This document shows, piece after piece, positions 1 to 7,627 of a stretch of 24,432 bases of DNA (positions within the stretch are counted from its first letter, which is position 1; the number at the start of each line of letters is the position of its first letter). Below the pieces are notes generated by a model. That model had not been told where the DNA came from and did no database searches. It saw only the letters and a list, made by a program, of their open reading frames with translations. The DNA is from an uncultured Eggerthellaceae bacterium (GTDB lineage Bacteria > Actinomycetota > Coriobacteriia > Coriobacteriales > Eggerthellaceae). The translations under genes and the position numbers were made by a program. The stretch lies in assembly GCA_946618265.1 (NCBI GenBank), contig CAMOLA010000035.1, positions 1-24,432 on the forward strand, read 5' to 3'.

Positions 1-89
1 AGCGCCAGCAGCTCTTCCGTGCTGCCGCACGCGCGCGCCTTCTCCTGCAGGTCGGGATCCAAACCCTTGATGTAGTCTTCGATGTTCAT
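1..89 (-). CDS. NHLP-type precursor peptide, second copy (partial)
   Basis: This is the 5' end of a gene that runs off the left edge; 29 codons plus part of another are visible. The ATG at 89-87 has an AAGGA ribosome site a few bases upstream and lies 13 nt after the stop of the preceding precursor gene. The visible protein starts MNIEDYIKGLDPDLQEKARA, a close paralogue of the leader of the neighbouring peptide (MNLESYIKDLDPNLQERARA). It is therefore read as a second Nif11-like leader peptide feeding the same export apparatus. Its Gly-Gly cleavage site and cargo lie outside the window, so nothing can be said of the mature product. The high DNA similarity to the next gene suggests a recent tandem duplication of at least the leader. 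Confidence 0.75.
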   Translation of the reverse strand, partial: MNIEDYIKGLDPDLQEKARACGSTEELLA

Positions 90-102
90 GGCACTGTCCT
101 TA

Positions 103-405
103 TTAATCGCCTAAATCCAAACTCCAATTATGGCCGCAATCGTTGCAATGGAATTCCCAGTAGTAGATGTACCACTCGTCTTTCGTGCAAGTCGTATTGC
201 TGCTTCCGCATTTCGGGCAATTCTTCTTTGGGGAGCACTTCGAAGCATCGACGTCTTCGCCACCCGCGATGGACGTCAGCGCCTCGTCAGGCAGCGGCGC
301 CTTGGCGTCCTTGGCCAGCGCCACCAGTTCCTCGATGCTACCGCATGCGCGAGCCCTCTCCTGCAGATTGGGGTCCAGGTCCTTGATGTAGCTTTCCAAG
401 TTCAT
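103..405 (-). CDS. Nif11-like leader precursor peptide with zinc-ribbon cargo
   Basis: This 100-residue precursor is probably exported by the adjacent C39/ABC system. Residues 1-49 match the Nif11-like leader pattern: a helical N-terminus, an EELVALAKDA segment, then LPDEALTSIAGG with the double-glycine site at 48-49. The predicted cargo (50-100) has Cys57, 63, 66, 73, 87 and 90. C63-x2-C66 (CPKCGSSN) and C87-x2-C90 (CNDCGHNW) bracket an aromatic WYIYYWEF strand, the layout of a TFIIS/rubredoxin-type zinc ribbon. The start is well set by AAGGAGG eight bases upstream of the ATG. It follows the second transporter gene after 74 nt, possibly with its own promoter. No modification enzyme is visible, so whether the cargo is modified, metal-bound or disulfide-linked is unknown. 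Leader and export assignment are firm; the zinc-ribbon fold is inferred from Cys spacing. Confidence 0.8.
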   Translation of the reverse strand: MNLESYIKDLDPNLQERARACGSIEELVALAKDAKAPLPDEALTSIAGGEDVDASKCSPKKNCPKCGSSNTTCTKDEWYIYYWEFHCNDCGHNWSLDLGD

Positions 406-479
406 GATCGCCTCCTTCCCGAGAGTTTTTCATCCGTTGCTCCCATATACGAACGAGAGGGAAAACCATTTCAAAACCA

Positions 480-2558
480 CTAAGTCAGCCGCTGGCGCGC
501 GACGAGTTCGGCGAATGCGCCTCCCTGCGCTACCAGTTCGTCGTACGTGCCATCCTCGACGATGCAGCCACCGTCCAGCACCAGGATGCGGTTGCAGTTG
601 CGGATGGTGGACAGCCTGTGCGCCACCACGATGCGCGTGCAGTCCAGCGCGCCCAGGGCGTCGGACACCTGCCGCTGAGTGATGTTGTCAAGCGCACTCG
701 TGGCCTCGTCGAAGATGAGCAGCTTCGGTTTGGCGGCGACAGCGCGGGCAATGAGCAGGCGCTGCCTCTGACCACCCGATATGCTGCCAGAGCCCTCGGA
801 GATGTGTGTGAACATGCCCATGGGCATGGCGCGGATGTCGTCGGCGATGCCGGCCATTTCGGCCGCCTCCCACGCTTCGTCCATTGTCAGGTGTGGTGCG
901 GAAAGCGTGATGTTCTGGAAGATGTTGCCCGACACCAACCTGCCGGTCTGCAGCACGACGCCGACATGGCGGCGCAGCGATCGCTTGTCGAGCGTGGAAA
1001 GATCGTGCCCGTCGTAGCGGATGGAGCCGCTTTCGGGTTCCTCGAAGCCGAGCAGCAGACGTACCAGGGTGGACTTGCCGCAACCCGTGCGGCCGACGAT
1101 TGCCACGTAGTCGCCGGGATGGATCGAGAGGCTCAGGTCGTCGACGATGGCGGGGCCGTCCTCGCTGTAGCGGAACGTGACGCCTTCGAGGTCGATAGCA
1201 CCCGTTATGCCCTCGACCGGATGGTCGCCCTCGCGCGCTTCGGGCTGGCATTGGAGCACGGGCTCGACCAGCTTCATGGTCGGCTGGATGGCCGCGATTT
1301 GCGTGCCGATGCCTGCCAGCGCCATGATGGCGCCCGTGACCATGCCGTACGCGACGTTGAACGCCATGTAGTCCGCGACGGACACCTGCGTGGCGCTTGC
1401 GAGGAAATAGATGAGTATGGTGCCCGCCAGACCTGTGGCCGTCGTGATGACGCTCGACGCTTTCAGCAAAAGCGGGCGGTCGTAAACGGTCTTGGCGACT
1501 TGGGCGTAATCTTGGGCCCAGCGGGTGAACGCCCGGCGCTCGGCACCCGCCAACTTGATCTTGCTTATGCCCGAGAGCAGCGAGACGAGCGTGCCGGAAA
1601 GACCCGCCGTGTTCTCGAGCTGCCTCTGGTCGTAACGCATGTTGGCGAGCGTCGCCGCGGTGGTGACGACCGCGTTCACAACCAAGACGAAGAGCGCGGG
1701 AATCGTGAGCTGCGGCGCGAAGCTGGCGATCTGCGCGATGTAGACCAGCGAGAGCACCGACGAGAGGCCCGTGGTGAACACGACCTGCATCAACAGCTGC
1801 ACGAGCTGCGTGACCGCCATGGCGCGGTTGGTCAGCTCGCCGGGCTGGTGCTCCGCGAAGAACCGCGGTGGCAACAGCAGCAGGCGCGCCATCACGGCTG
1901 CCTGCACTTGCACGTTGAGCTTGGTGCCGATGCGCGCCGTCACGAGCGAGCGCGCCAGGCCTATGACCGTTTGCGCGAGCACGGCGCCGATCAGCAGCGC
2001 GGCGACCGGCAGCACGAGCGAGGGCTTTCCGTACGGAACCACCTGCTCGAAGATGACCTGGTTCGCCCAAGCGGGCAGCAGCCCTATGACGGTCGCAATG
2101 ACGCTGACGATGACGACCGTCGCATAGTCGGCCTTGCCGAGCGACCGCAGGCCGAACAGGGCCAAGTCGTGCAGGCCGAGCGGCTTTAGGGGAAGCGGCT
2201 GGTACAGGCACAGGGCTTCGGGTCGGATGTCGCCCGCGTTGCCACTTGTGATGCGCACGCGCTTGTCGGTCGCGGGGTCGACGTAGCAGTAGCCCGCCGC
2301 GCCCCGGGGGAGCAGCGCCACGGGGGTGCCGTCCTGCAGGTAGCCCAGCATCGCGCCGATCGCGTCCTTGTACCATTTGCCTTCCAGGCGCACCTTGCGC
2401 CTCATGATGCCGTGAGGGTGCAGCATACTGTCGAGCCGCTGCTCAACTGTGTCGCCAAGGGGCGGCGGGGCAGATGGTTTTGCATTGAAGTGGGCGAGCA
2501 GGACAGCCAGGGCCGCGTCAAGGTCGTTCATGGGAAGCTGCGCCGCAAAATCGCTCAT
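480..2558 (-). CDS. NHLM-type ABC transporter, ATP-binding/permease protein without peptidase
   Basis: This 692-residue protein is a fused permease-ATPase. The first ~130 residues are a soluble extension of the kind found in the second transporter of NHLM bacteriocin systems. Hydrophobic spans follow from about 135 to 420, then a nucleotide-binding domain with Walker A GRTGCGKST (~487), signature SISGGQRQR (~590), Walker B LLIFDEATSALD (~610) and the switch AHRLSTI. No C39 protease is present, unlike its neighbour, so the two probably work as a pair, with this half lacking the processing function. Its ATG overlaps the stop of the C39 transporter gene (ATGA), so translation is coupled. It is the last transport gene before the precursor peptides. 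The family call rests on architecture and gene order. Confidence 0.85.
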   Translation of the reverse strand: MSDFAAQLPMNDLDAALAVLLAHFNAKPSAPPPLGDTVEQRLDSMLHPHGIMRRKVRLEGKWYKDAIGAMLGYLQDGTPVALLPRGAAGYCYVDPATDKRVRITSGNAGDIRPEALCLYQPLPLKPLGLHDLALFGLRSLGKADYATVVIVSVIATVIGLLPAWANQVIFEQVVPYGKPSLVLPVAALLIGAVLAQTVIGLARSLVTARIGTKLNVQVQAAVMARLLLLPPRFFAEHQPGELTNRAMAVTQLVQLLMQVVFTTGLSSVLSLVYIAQIASFAPQLTIPALFVLVVNAVVTTAATLANMRYDQRQLENTAGLSGTLVSLLSGISKIKLAGAERRAFTRWAQDYAQVAKTVYDRPLLLKASSVITTATGLAGTILIYFLASATQVSVADYMAFNVAYGMVTGAIMALAGIGTQIAAIQPTMKLVEPVLQCQPEAREGDHPVEGITGAIDLEGVTFRYSEDGPAIVDDLSLSIHPGDYVAIVGRTGCGKSTLVRLLLGFEEPESGSIRYDGHDLSTLDKRSLRRHVGVVLQTGRLVSGNIFQNITLSAPHLTMDEAWEAAEMAGIADDIRAMPMGMFTHISEGSGSISGGQRQRLLIARAVAAKPKLLIFDEATSALDNITQRQVSDALGALDCTRIVVAHRLSTIRNCNRILVLDGGCIVEDGTYDELVAQGGAFAELVARQRLT

Positions 2559-4810
2559 CGCGCACCCCCCATCTCGCCGTCGTGCACGAGCTCGGCATAG
2601 CGGCCGCCGAGCGCCAGCAGCTCGTCATGGTTGCCGCGCTCCACTGCGCGTCCCTTGTCGAGCACCACGATCTGGCTGCAGTCGCGTATGGTCGACAGGC
2701 GGTGCGCGACCACGATGCACGTGACGCCGCGGGCGCGTATGGCCCGCATGACCTCTTCCTCGGTCTTGGCGTCGAGCGCGCTCGTGGCCTCGTCCAAGAT
2801 CAGGATCGTGGGGTTTTGCGCCAAAGCGCGCGCGATTTCGAGGCGCTGGCGCTCGCCGCCCGAGAAGTTGGCTCCATCGGATGTGACGAGCTGGCCGTAC
2901 CCATCGGGTCGAGCCATGACGGTGTCATGGATGCACGCATCCTGCGCACCGCGGACCACGTCGGCCTCGTCAATCGAGTCGTCCCACAGGCGCAGGTTGT
3001 CCATGATGGTGGCGTCGAACAGCACGATGTCCTGGTCGACGACCGAAAGCGAATGCTTCAGCTGCGCGCGGGGCACCTCGCCGGCGGGGATGCCGTCGAA
3101 GGACACCGTCCCTTCCCAGGGCTTGTACAAACCCGCAACCAGCTTTGCGATGGTCGATTTCCCGCAGCCGGAATCGCCGACGAGCGCGGTCCATTCTCCC
3201 GGCTCCACGTGCAAGTCGAAATCGGAAATCACCGGAGGACCGAGCGGCGAATAGCCGAACGTCAAGCCCTCGACGTCCACCTTGCCCGCGAGCTTCTCAT
3301 AATTGATGCCGTTGTCATCCTGAGGCGAAGCCGAAGGATCCCCGTGAAGCGGCTCAGCGGGCAAAGCCCGAGATTCTTCGCTTCGCTCAGAATGACAGAA
3401 GAAATCATCATCGGGGACGTCGGGCTCGCTCATCAGGACGTCGTCGATGCGCTCCATCGAGGTGCGCATCTCCTGCACCTGCTGGTTGAGCGAGAGGAAC
3501 GAGTTGATCGGCGAGAAGAACTGCGAGAGCAGGCTCTGGAACGCTAGCAGCATGCCGACCGAGAACTCGCCTTCCATGATGAGCCACACGCCCAGTGTCA
3601 GCACGACGACATTCGCCAGCTGCATGAGCGCCGAGGGGAGTGCGCCCAGGTACTGCGTGATGCGGGCGAGGCGCGCCTGTGTCGCCGCAAGCGCGGCCTG
3701 GTAGCCGCTCCATTGCGCGAAGTAGCCGTCCTCGGCCCCTGACGCCTTGATGCTCTCGATCTGGTCGATGCCCGCGATCGTCGACGAGTACAGGCGTCCA
3801 TTGTCGCGCGACTGCACACGCGTGACGTTGACGCGGGCGCGCGCCGTGGCGTTGACCACGAACAGGTTCACCGCGACGGTGAACAGCCCGACCAGCGTCA
3901 GCATCAGGCTGTAGCGCACCATGACGACCAGGTACACCACGAGCAGGACCACGTTGAGCATCACGGGTGCCAGCTGCGTGATGAGCGTGTAGGCGACACT
4001 CTCGTTCTCGGATTGGCGCTGCTGCAAGTCGCCGATGTTGTGCTGCTCGTAGAACGACACGGGAAGCCGCAGCAAATGCCAGACGAACTCTGTGCTGGCG
4101 GATACGGCGAAGCTTGCCCGTATGCGTAGGGCGCTGACGGCGTTGATGCCTGCGGCGATGCACTGAAGAATGGCCACGACGGCCATCAGCCCGACGAGCG
4201 GCAAAAGCCAGTCCTGGTCGATGCCCGTCAGGATGCGGTCCATGAACACGCGCGAGAACGTGGCATTGGCGATACCCGCGAACGCCCCGACGACGGCTGC
4301 GACGGCGATGACCAAGGTGGGGCCCGCCGCCCCCTTCAGGCGCGAGCGCGCGAACTCGGCGACGCTCGCCGGCTTGCCGCCCTCAGCGAACGAGGGGCCC
4401 TTCTCGAAGCACAGCGCGATACCCGTGAACGAGCGGTCGAACTCTTCGAGCGACACGCGCATCGCGCCGTTGGCGGGGTCGTTGATGTAGGCCCACTTGC
4501 CCTTGAAGCCCTTCAGCACGACGAAGTGGTTGAAGTTCCAGTGGATGATGCAGGGCAGCTGCATGTCCCTGATCGATTCGGCATCGAGGCTGTACCCGTC
4601 GGCCACGAGGCCGTAAGCCCTGGCGGCTTTCAGGATGTTGATGGCGCGCGAGCCGTCACGCGAGACGCCGCAATCGTGACGCACCTGGTCGAGTCCCACC
4701 CATTTGCCGTGGTACGCCAAAATCATGGCCAAACAGGCTGCGCCGCATTCGAGCGCCTCCATCTGCATGACCATGGGAACGGAGCGGACGGGTTCCTTAG
4801 CTCGAGCCAT
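2555..4810 (-). CDS. NHLM-type peptidase-containing ABC transporter (C39 leader peptidase)
   Basis: This protein is expected to cut the Gly-Gly leader in the cytoplasm and export the cargo. The N-terminal C39 domain shows Gln16 and the nucleophile Cys22 (MEALECGAACLAMI), His95 (NHFVVLKG) and Asp111 (INDPANG), a complete catalytic set. Membrane spans run from about 165 to 430. The ATPase domain has Walker A GDSGCGKST (~544), signature FSGGERQR (~648), Walker B ILILDEATSALD (~670) and AHRLSTI. Length is 751 residues, slightly long because a palindromic repeat adds about 28 residues (CHSERSEESR and beyond, ~472-499) between the membrane and ATPase domains. The frame stays open through it. The ATG overlaps the secretion-protein gene by 14 nt. 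Whether the insertion impairs transport is unknown. Confidence 0.9.
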   Translation of the reverse strand: MARAKEPVRSVPMVMQMEALECGAACLAMILAYHGKWVGLDQVRHDCGVSRDGSRAINILKAARAYGLVADGYSLDAESIRDMQLPCIIHWNFNHFVVLKGFKGKWAYINDPANGAMRVSLEEFDRSFTGIALCFEKGPSFAEGGKPASVAEFARSRLKGAAGPTLVIAVAAVVGAFAGIANATFSRVFMDRILTGIDQDWLLPLVGLMAVVAILQCIAAGINAVSALRIRASFAVSASTEFVWHLLRLPVSFYEQHNIGDLQQRQSENESVAYTLITQLAPVMLNVVLLVVYLVVMVRYSLMLTLVGLFTVAVNLFVVNATARARVNVTRVQSRDNGRLYSSTIAGIDQIESIKASGAEDGYFAQWSGYQAALAATQARLARITQYLGALPSALMQLANVVVLTLGVWLIMEGEFSVGMLLAFQSLLSQFFSPINSFLSLNQQVQEMRTSMERIDDVLMSEPDVPDDDFFCHSERSEESRALPAEPLHGDPSASPQDDNGINYEKLAGKVDVEGLTFGYSPLGPPVISDFDLHVEPGEWTALVGDSGCGKSTIAKLVAGLYKPWEGTVSFDGIPAGEVPRAQLKHSLSVVDQDIVLFDATIMDNLRLWDDSIDEADVVRGAQDACIHDTVMARPDGYGQLVTSDGANFSGGERQRLEIARALAQNPTILILDEATSALDAKTEEEVMRAIRARGVTCIVVAHRLSTIRDCSQIVVLDKGRAVERGNHDELLALGGRYAELVHDGEMGGAR
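3314..3396. repeat. HSERSEES-type palindromic repeat inserted in the C39 transporter gene
   Basis: The two ends are imperfect inverted repeats: GTCATCCTGAGGCGAAGC at the left and, reading inward from the right, GTCATTCTGAGCGAAGCG. This is the widespread palindromic element that, when translated, gives CHSERSEESR. Here it is read in frame in the linker between the membrane and ATPase domains. Recognition of the repeat class is from memory of its hallmark translated motif; its copy number in this genome cannot be judged from the window. Confidence 0.85.
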
Positions 4811-5342
4811 TGCCCAGCTCCGAGTCGAGGAGGAACTGGATAGGCGCCACCTCGTCGGTCGTGATCATCACGTCGACAAGGGTGCCTTCCGCAGGCATGT
4901 TGTCCATGGTCAGGTAGACGGGGTAATTCCAGTCCTCGAGTTTCAGCATCTGCAACGTGTAGTCGTCGGGCGCAATGGCGCCCGCATCGCGCGAAGAGAG
5001 CGGCGTTGCGGACACGTCGGTGACGGTCGCCTCCTTGTTGTTCACGAGGGCGCGGTCGCCGACGCTGACTTCGATGCGGTTCTGCTCGGTCAGGTAGCTG
5101 ACCACCTTGCCGTCGTTCACGACGCCGTTGTCGTTGATGGTCGTGGCGACCTTCGCGGTGAAGCCCCATACGAACAAGGCGGCGATTGCGATAACTGCAG
5201 CGATGGCGACGAGCCACGTGCTGGGACGGACCGCCCTGACGTAGGCGTCGAGCCCCGTCGCCGCCGACACCTGGTCGAGGGCGCTTTGCCTGAACAGCTG
5301 CCGTTGCTCATCTTGCTGCGGGGATGTCTTTTGCCGAGCCAT
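4797..5342 (-). CDS. NHLM-type secretion protein (short HlyD-like)
   Basis: This 181-residue single-span protein is the probable membrane-fusion or accessory partner of the two transporters. Its N-terminus (LFRQSALDQVSAATGLDAYV, then VRPSTWLVAIAAV) matches the signature start of NHLM secretion proteins: a short cytoplasmic helix, then one span at about 43-61. The rest is a small extracytoplasmic beta-rich domain. It lacks the long coiled-coil arm of Gram-negative HlyD proteins, as expected in a cell without an outer membrane. The ATG shares one base with the sigma-factor stop (TGATG), and its end overlaps the C39 transporter start by 14 nt, so it is translated as part of the operon. Its role in substrate recognition is inference. 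Confidence 0.8.
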   Translation of the reverse strand: MARQKTSPQQDEQRQLFRQSALDQVSAATGLDAYVRAVRPSTWLVAIAAVIAIAALFVWGFTAKVATTINDNGVVNDGKVVSYLTEQNRIEVSVGDRALVNNKEATVTDVSATPLSSRDAGAIAPDDYTLQMLKLEDWNYPVYLTMDNMPAEGTLVDVMITTDEVAPIQFLLDSELGNGSS

Positions 5343-5833
5343 CAGCTATCCTCCTCCGCGTGAGAGCGCATTACCATCAATGCGCGCCGCAGGCGCGTGG
5401 CGACGGTGGCCGGGTTCATGTCGAGCATCTGCGCTATCTCGATGTTGCGCTTGTCCTCGTAGTACTTCAGGAAGACGAGTTCGCGGTCCTCTTCCGATAT
5501 GAACGAGAGCAAGCGCGCGACTTCCTCGGCATGGCCGTTAAGCGCCGGGTACTCGTCGTCGGACGAGGGTTCGCGCATGCTGAGGTCGTCGAGCGGCGTG
5601 GTCTCCTTGCGCGTACGGTAATAATCGACGAGCGTGTTGTGAGCGATGCGCATGATCCACGTGGCAAACGAAGCCTTCGATTCGTCGAACGTGTTGTAGT
5701 TGGCAACGGCCTTCATGAACACGGTGCTGGTGATGTCCTCGGCGAGCGCTGGGTCGAGCAGACGGTAGTACGCATAGTTGTGCACCCGTTGGAAATTTGC
5801 GCGGTACAGCGATTCGAGGTCAACGTTTCTCAT
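5342..5833 (-). CDS. ECF-type RNA polymerase sigma factor of the export operon
   Basis: This 163-residue protein has the two-domain ECF layout. Region 2 lies at about 10-75 (the stretch with DPALAEDITSTVFMKAV and ATWIMRIAHNTLVDYYR) and region 4 at about 113-157 (SEEDRELVFLKYYEDKRNIE, then IAQMLDMNPATVATRLRRAL, a helix-turn-helix). The chosen ATG at 5833-5831 overlaps the stop of the upstream membrane-protein gene (ATGA), which fits translational coupling. An upstream in-frame extension exists but lies over the other gene and has no sigma similarity. Placement immediately before the secretion protein suggests it transcribes this operon, perhaps its own promoter, when released from its partner. 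The target promoters are not proven. Confidence 0.88.
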   Translation of the reverse strand: MRNVDLESLYRANFQRVHNYAYYRLLDPALAEDITSTVFMKAVANYNTFDESKASFATWIMRIAHNTLVDYYRTRKETTPLDDLSMREPSSDDEYPALNGHAEEVARLLSFISEEDRELVFLKYYEDKRNIEIAQMLDMNPATVATRLRRALMVMRSHAEEDS

Positions 5834-6228
5834 GAGGGCTTCTCGCCATCGACAAGTGGGCGAATAGTTACGCCCTCGGGACGTGCGCCGATGGTATCTG
5901 CCATTGTTTCGGAGGCGTCGCTCTTTTCCCTGCCAGAACGTCGGCGCGTGACGCACAGCACGGTGACCAGCGCGACCACCACGGCGGTGACGATGGCCAC
6001 GAGCACGTAGCCGCCCACGCTCGGACCAAACAGGGACGAGGCGCCGAACAGCGTTGCGCCGCCAGATGCGGCGTCGAACCGCCCGTCCACAAGAGGCATA
6101 CCCACCGCGCACGCGAGGACGAGCACCGTGCAAGCGCCGAGGGCGCTGACCGTGGCCCGATCGCGCTTGCGCTTCATCCGCCTGACGCGCCCTTGCACGG
6201 CCGCGACCCGCTCGTCGACATCGCGCAC
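5830..6228 (-). CDS. Small two-span membrane protein, putative anti-sigma partner
   Basis: This 132-residue protein starts at GTG (6228-6226) behind a GAAAGGA ribosome site. It has a basic cytoplasmic N-terminus (MRDVDERVAAVQGRVRRMKR), spans at about 27-46 and 72-93, a short outside loop and a cytoplasmic tail. I recognise no named domain. It is paralogous to the protein at 7624-8073: both begin MRxxDERxxAVxGRVR and share the two-span plan. Both are fused by overlap to an ECF sigma gene, so an anti-sigma or signal-sensing role is inferred from context. The cytoplasmic N-terminus (about 26 residues) is shorter than a classic zinc-binding anti-sigma domain, and no HxxxCxxC motif is present. Confidence 0.7.
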   Translation of the reverse strand: MRDVDERVAAVQGRVRRMKRKRDRATVSALGACTVLVLACAVGMPLVDGRFDAASGGATLFGASSLFGPSVGGYVLVAIVTAVVVALVTVLCVTRRRSGREKSDASETMADTIGARPEGVTIRPLVDGEKPS

Positions 6229-6356
6229 GGCCTTTCCTTTCGCCCGAATTGCACTTCTCGCATCCTTAGATGCGGAAGCGCGCGAAAGTCCTCACCTGTT
6301 TTCGGAAAAAGTTGGAAATGACCGCAAGTCCCTCGGGGAAGCGGTTCGGCCCGCGC

Positions 6357-6983
6357 CTACGTCCTGGAGGAGCTGCGGCGCTGGACCAGGATGATGACGG
6401 CGAGTGAGGCGACTGGCATGACGATCGCGGCGATGCCGGCCAGGTCGCCGGCTGCCACGAGCAGGTTGAACAGGCCGTGGTAGCACATCACCAGGCACAG
6501 CAGGCCGAACGTGCCGGCCGCGCGCATCCACGGATGCTCCCAGGCGCGCGTCAGGCCGTAGCCCATGACGACGCCGCACACGAGGTGCATCATCGCCGTG
6601 CTGAGTCCCCGCAAGGCGAGCGTTGCGGGGTCGGTTAGGCCGGCGTCTGCCAGGTAAAAGGCGCTTTCCATCGTCGCGAAACCGACCGCGACGAACACGA
6701 ATGCCAACCCGACGTTTTCGACTTTGGGCTCGGCCGCCAACAGGAAGAACAGCAGCGGCAGCAGCTTCAGCGTCTCCTCGACCATCGGGGCAACCTGCAC
6801 CGCTGCTTGCACCGAGTCGAGGCAGGTCGCTTGCGCGATGAACGAGCTCACGTACGCGGACAGCAGGCAGACGACCATGCCCACGAGCAGCGAGGTCACG
6901 ATGGCGCGCGGGTGGCCGCGCACGCAGAACAGGCAGGCGAGGAGAGGGGCTGCGATCAGCACGAATATGTTTTCGATGTACAT
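6357..6983 (-). CDS. PrsW-like intramembrane protease
   Basis: This 208-residue polytopic protein has about seven hydrophobic spans. The PrsW/CPBP-type motifs are present in order: EE at 69-70 followed by K73 (MVEETLKLLP), E106 after GFATM, H133 (MMHLVCG) and H169 with N173 (YHGLFNLL). Family members cut membrane proteins; Bacillus PrsW cleaves an anti-sigma factor. The ATG shares a base with the stop of the preceding gene (TGATG), so it is the last gene of the sigma module. A larger open frame extends upstream but overlies two real genes in another frame and is rejected. The obvious candidate substrates are the two-span membrane proteins at 7624-8073 and 5830-6228; that pairing is inference. 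Confidence 0.75.
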   Translation of the reverse strand: MYIENIFVLIAAPLLACLFCVRGHPRAIVTSLLVGMVVCLLSAYVSSFIAQATCLDSVQAAVQVAPMVEETLKLLPLLFFLLAAEPKVENVGLAFVFVAVGFATMESAFYLADAGLTDPATLALRGLSTAMMHLVCGVVMGYGLTRAWEHPWMRAAGTFGLLCLVMCYHGLFNLLVAAGDLAGIAAIVMPVASLAVIILVQRRSSSRT

Positions 6984-7627
6984 CACAGCTCGCGGGACCT
7001 CCATGCGGCCGCGAGGATCGCCGCGTATGATAGCGTCAGCGCGTAATTGGCGATGCCGTAGACCGCGAAGTCTGCGGTCGGGTCGAGCAGCGACGACAGC
7101 CAGAGCACCTGCTCCACGACGACGAACGCCAGGACGGCGCCGTGCAGGAAGCGGTTGAACGCGAAGCTCCTTCCCGGCGTCCCGGGGCCGTCGTCGGGTC
7201 GCGCGGCGAGTCCCCGCACGGCGAAGAACCCCAACGCCGCCACGAGCCCGTTGTCGGCGAGGTTCAAAAGCGGGTGGCCATTCGCGTAGATGTAGTACGC
7301 GCAGCAAACCGCGCACACGGCCACGGGGATCCAAGCGGCGCGAACGGGCGCGATGAGCCCGCGGACCTGGTCGCATTCGGCCAGCAGCATCAGCAAGAAG
7401 ACGTCCCCGGCGATCCAGCTCAGCTCGGAGATGTAGGAAACGCCGGGCGTATCGCCGAAGACGGCGAGGTACCCGTACCAGTAGACATTGCCCAGGAACA
7501 TGCACGCGAAGAAGCACGCGATCTCGGTCCACGCCGCGGTGCGGATGCGCAGCGCGCGGACGAGCGCCAGCGCGAAGCAGGCGCCCAACACCAGCAGCTG
7601 GATGACTTCCGACGAGCTGTAGATCAC
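6983..7627 (-). CDS. Polytopic membrane protein of unknown function
   Basis: This 214-residue protein starts at GTG (7627-7625), overlapping the preceding stop by 4 nt. It has about six or seven hydrophobic spans, beginning with a segment near residues 8-24 (VIQLLVLGACFALALV) and ending with a basic tail. Several Trp and Tyr residues sit at span ends (VYWYGYLAVFG, AYYIYANG). I recognise no family. It is embedded between the putative anti-sigma protein and the PrsW-like protease, with overlaps at both ends, so it probably belongs to the same signalling complex, perhaps as a sensor or partner of the protease. That role is contextual only. Confidence 0.65.
   Translation of the reverse strand: MIYSSSEVIQLLVLGACFALALVRALRIRTAAWTEIACFFACMFLGNVYWYGYLAVFGDTPGVSYISELSWIAGDVFLLMLLAECDQVRGLIAPVRAAWIPVAVCAVCCAYYIYANGHPLLNLADNGLVAALGFFAVRGLAARPDDGPGTPGRSFAFNRFLHGAVLAFVVVEQVLWLSSLLDPTADFAVYGIANYALTLSYAAILAAAWRSREL

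Noticed and set aside
618..2189. A long plus-strand frame over the second ABC transporter
   Set aside because: It is antisense to an unmistakable ABC transporter and shows no domain of its own.
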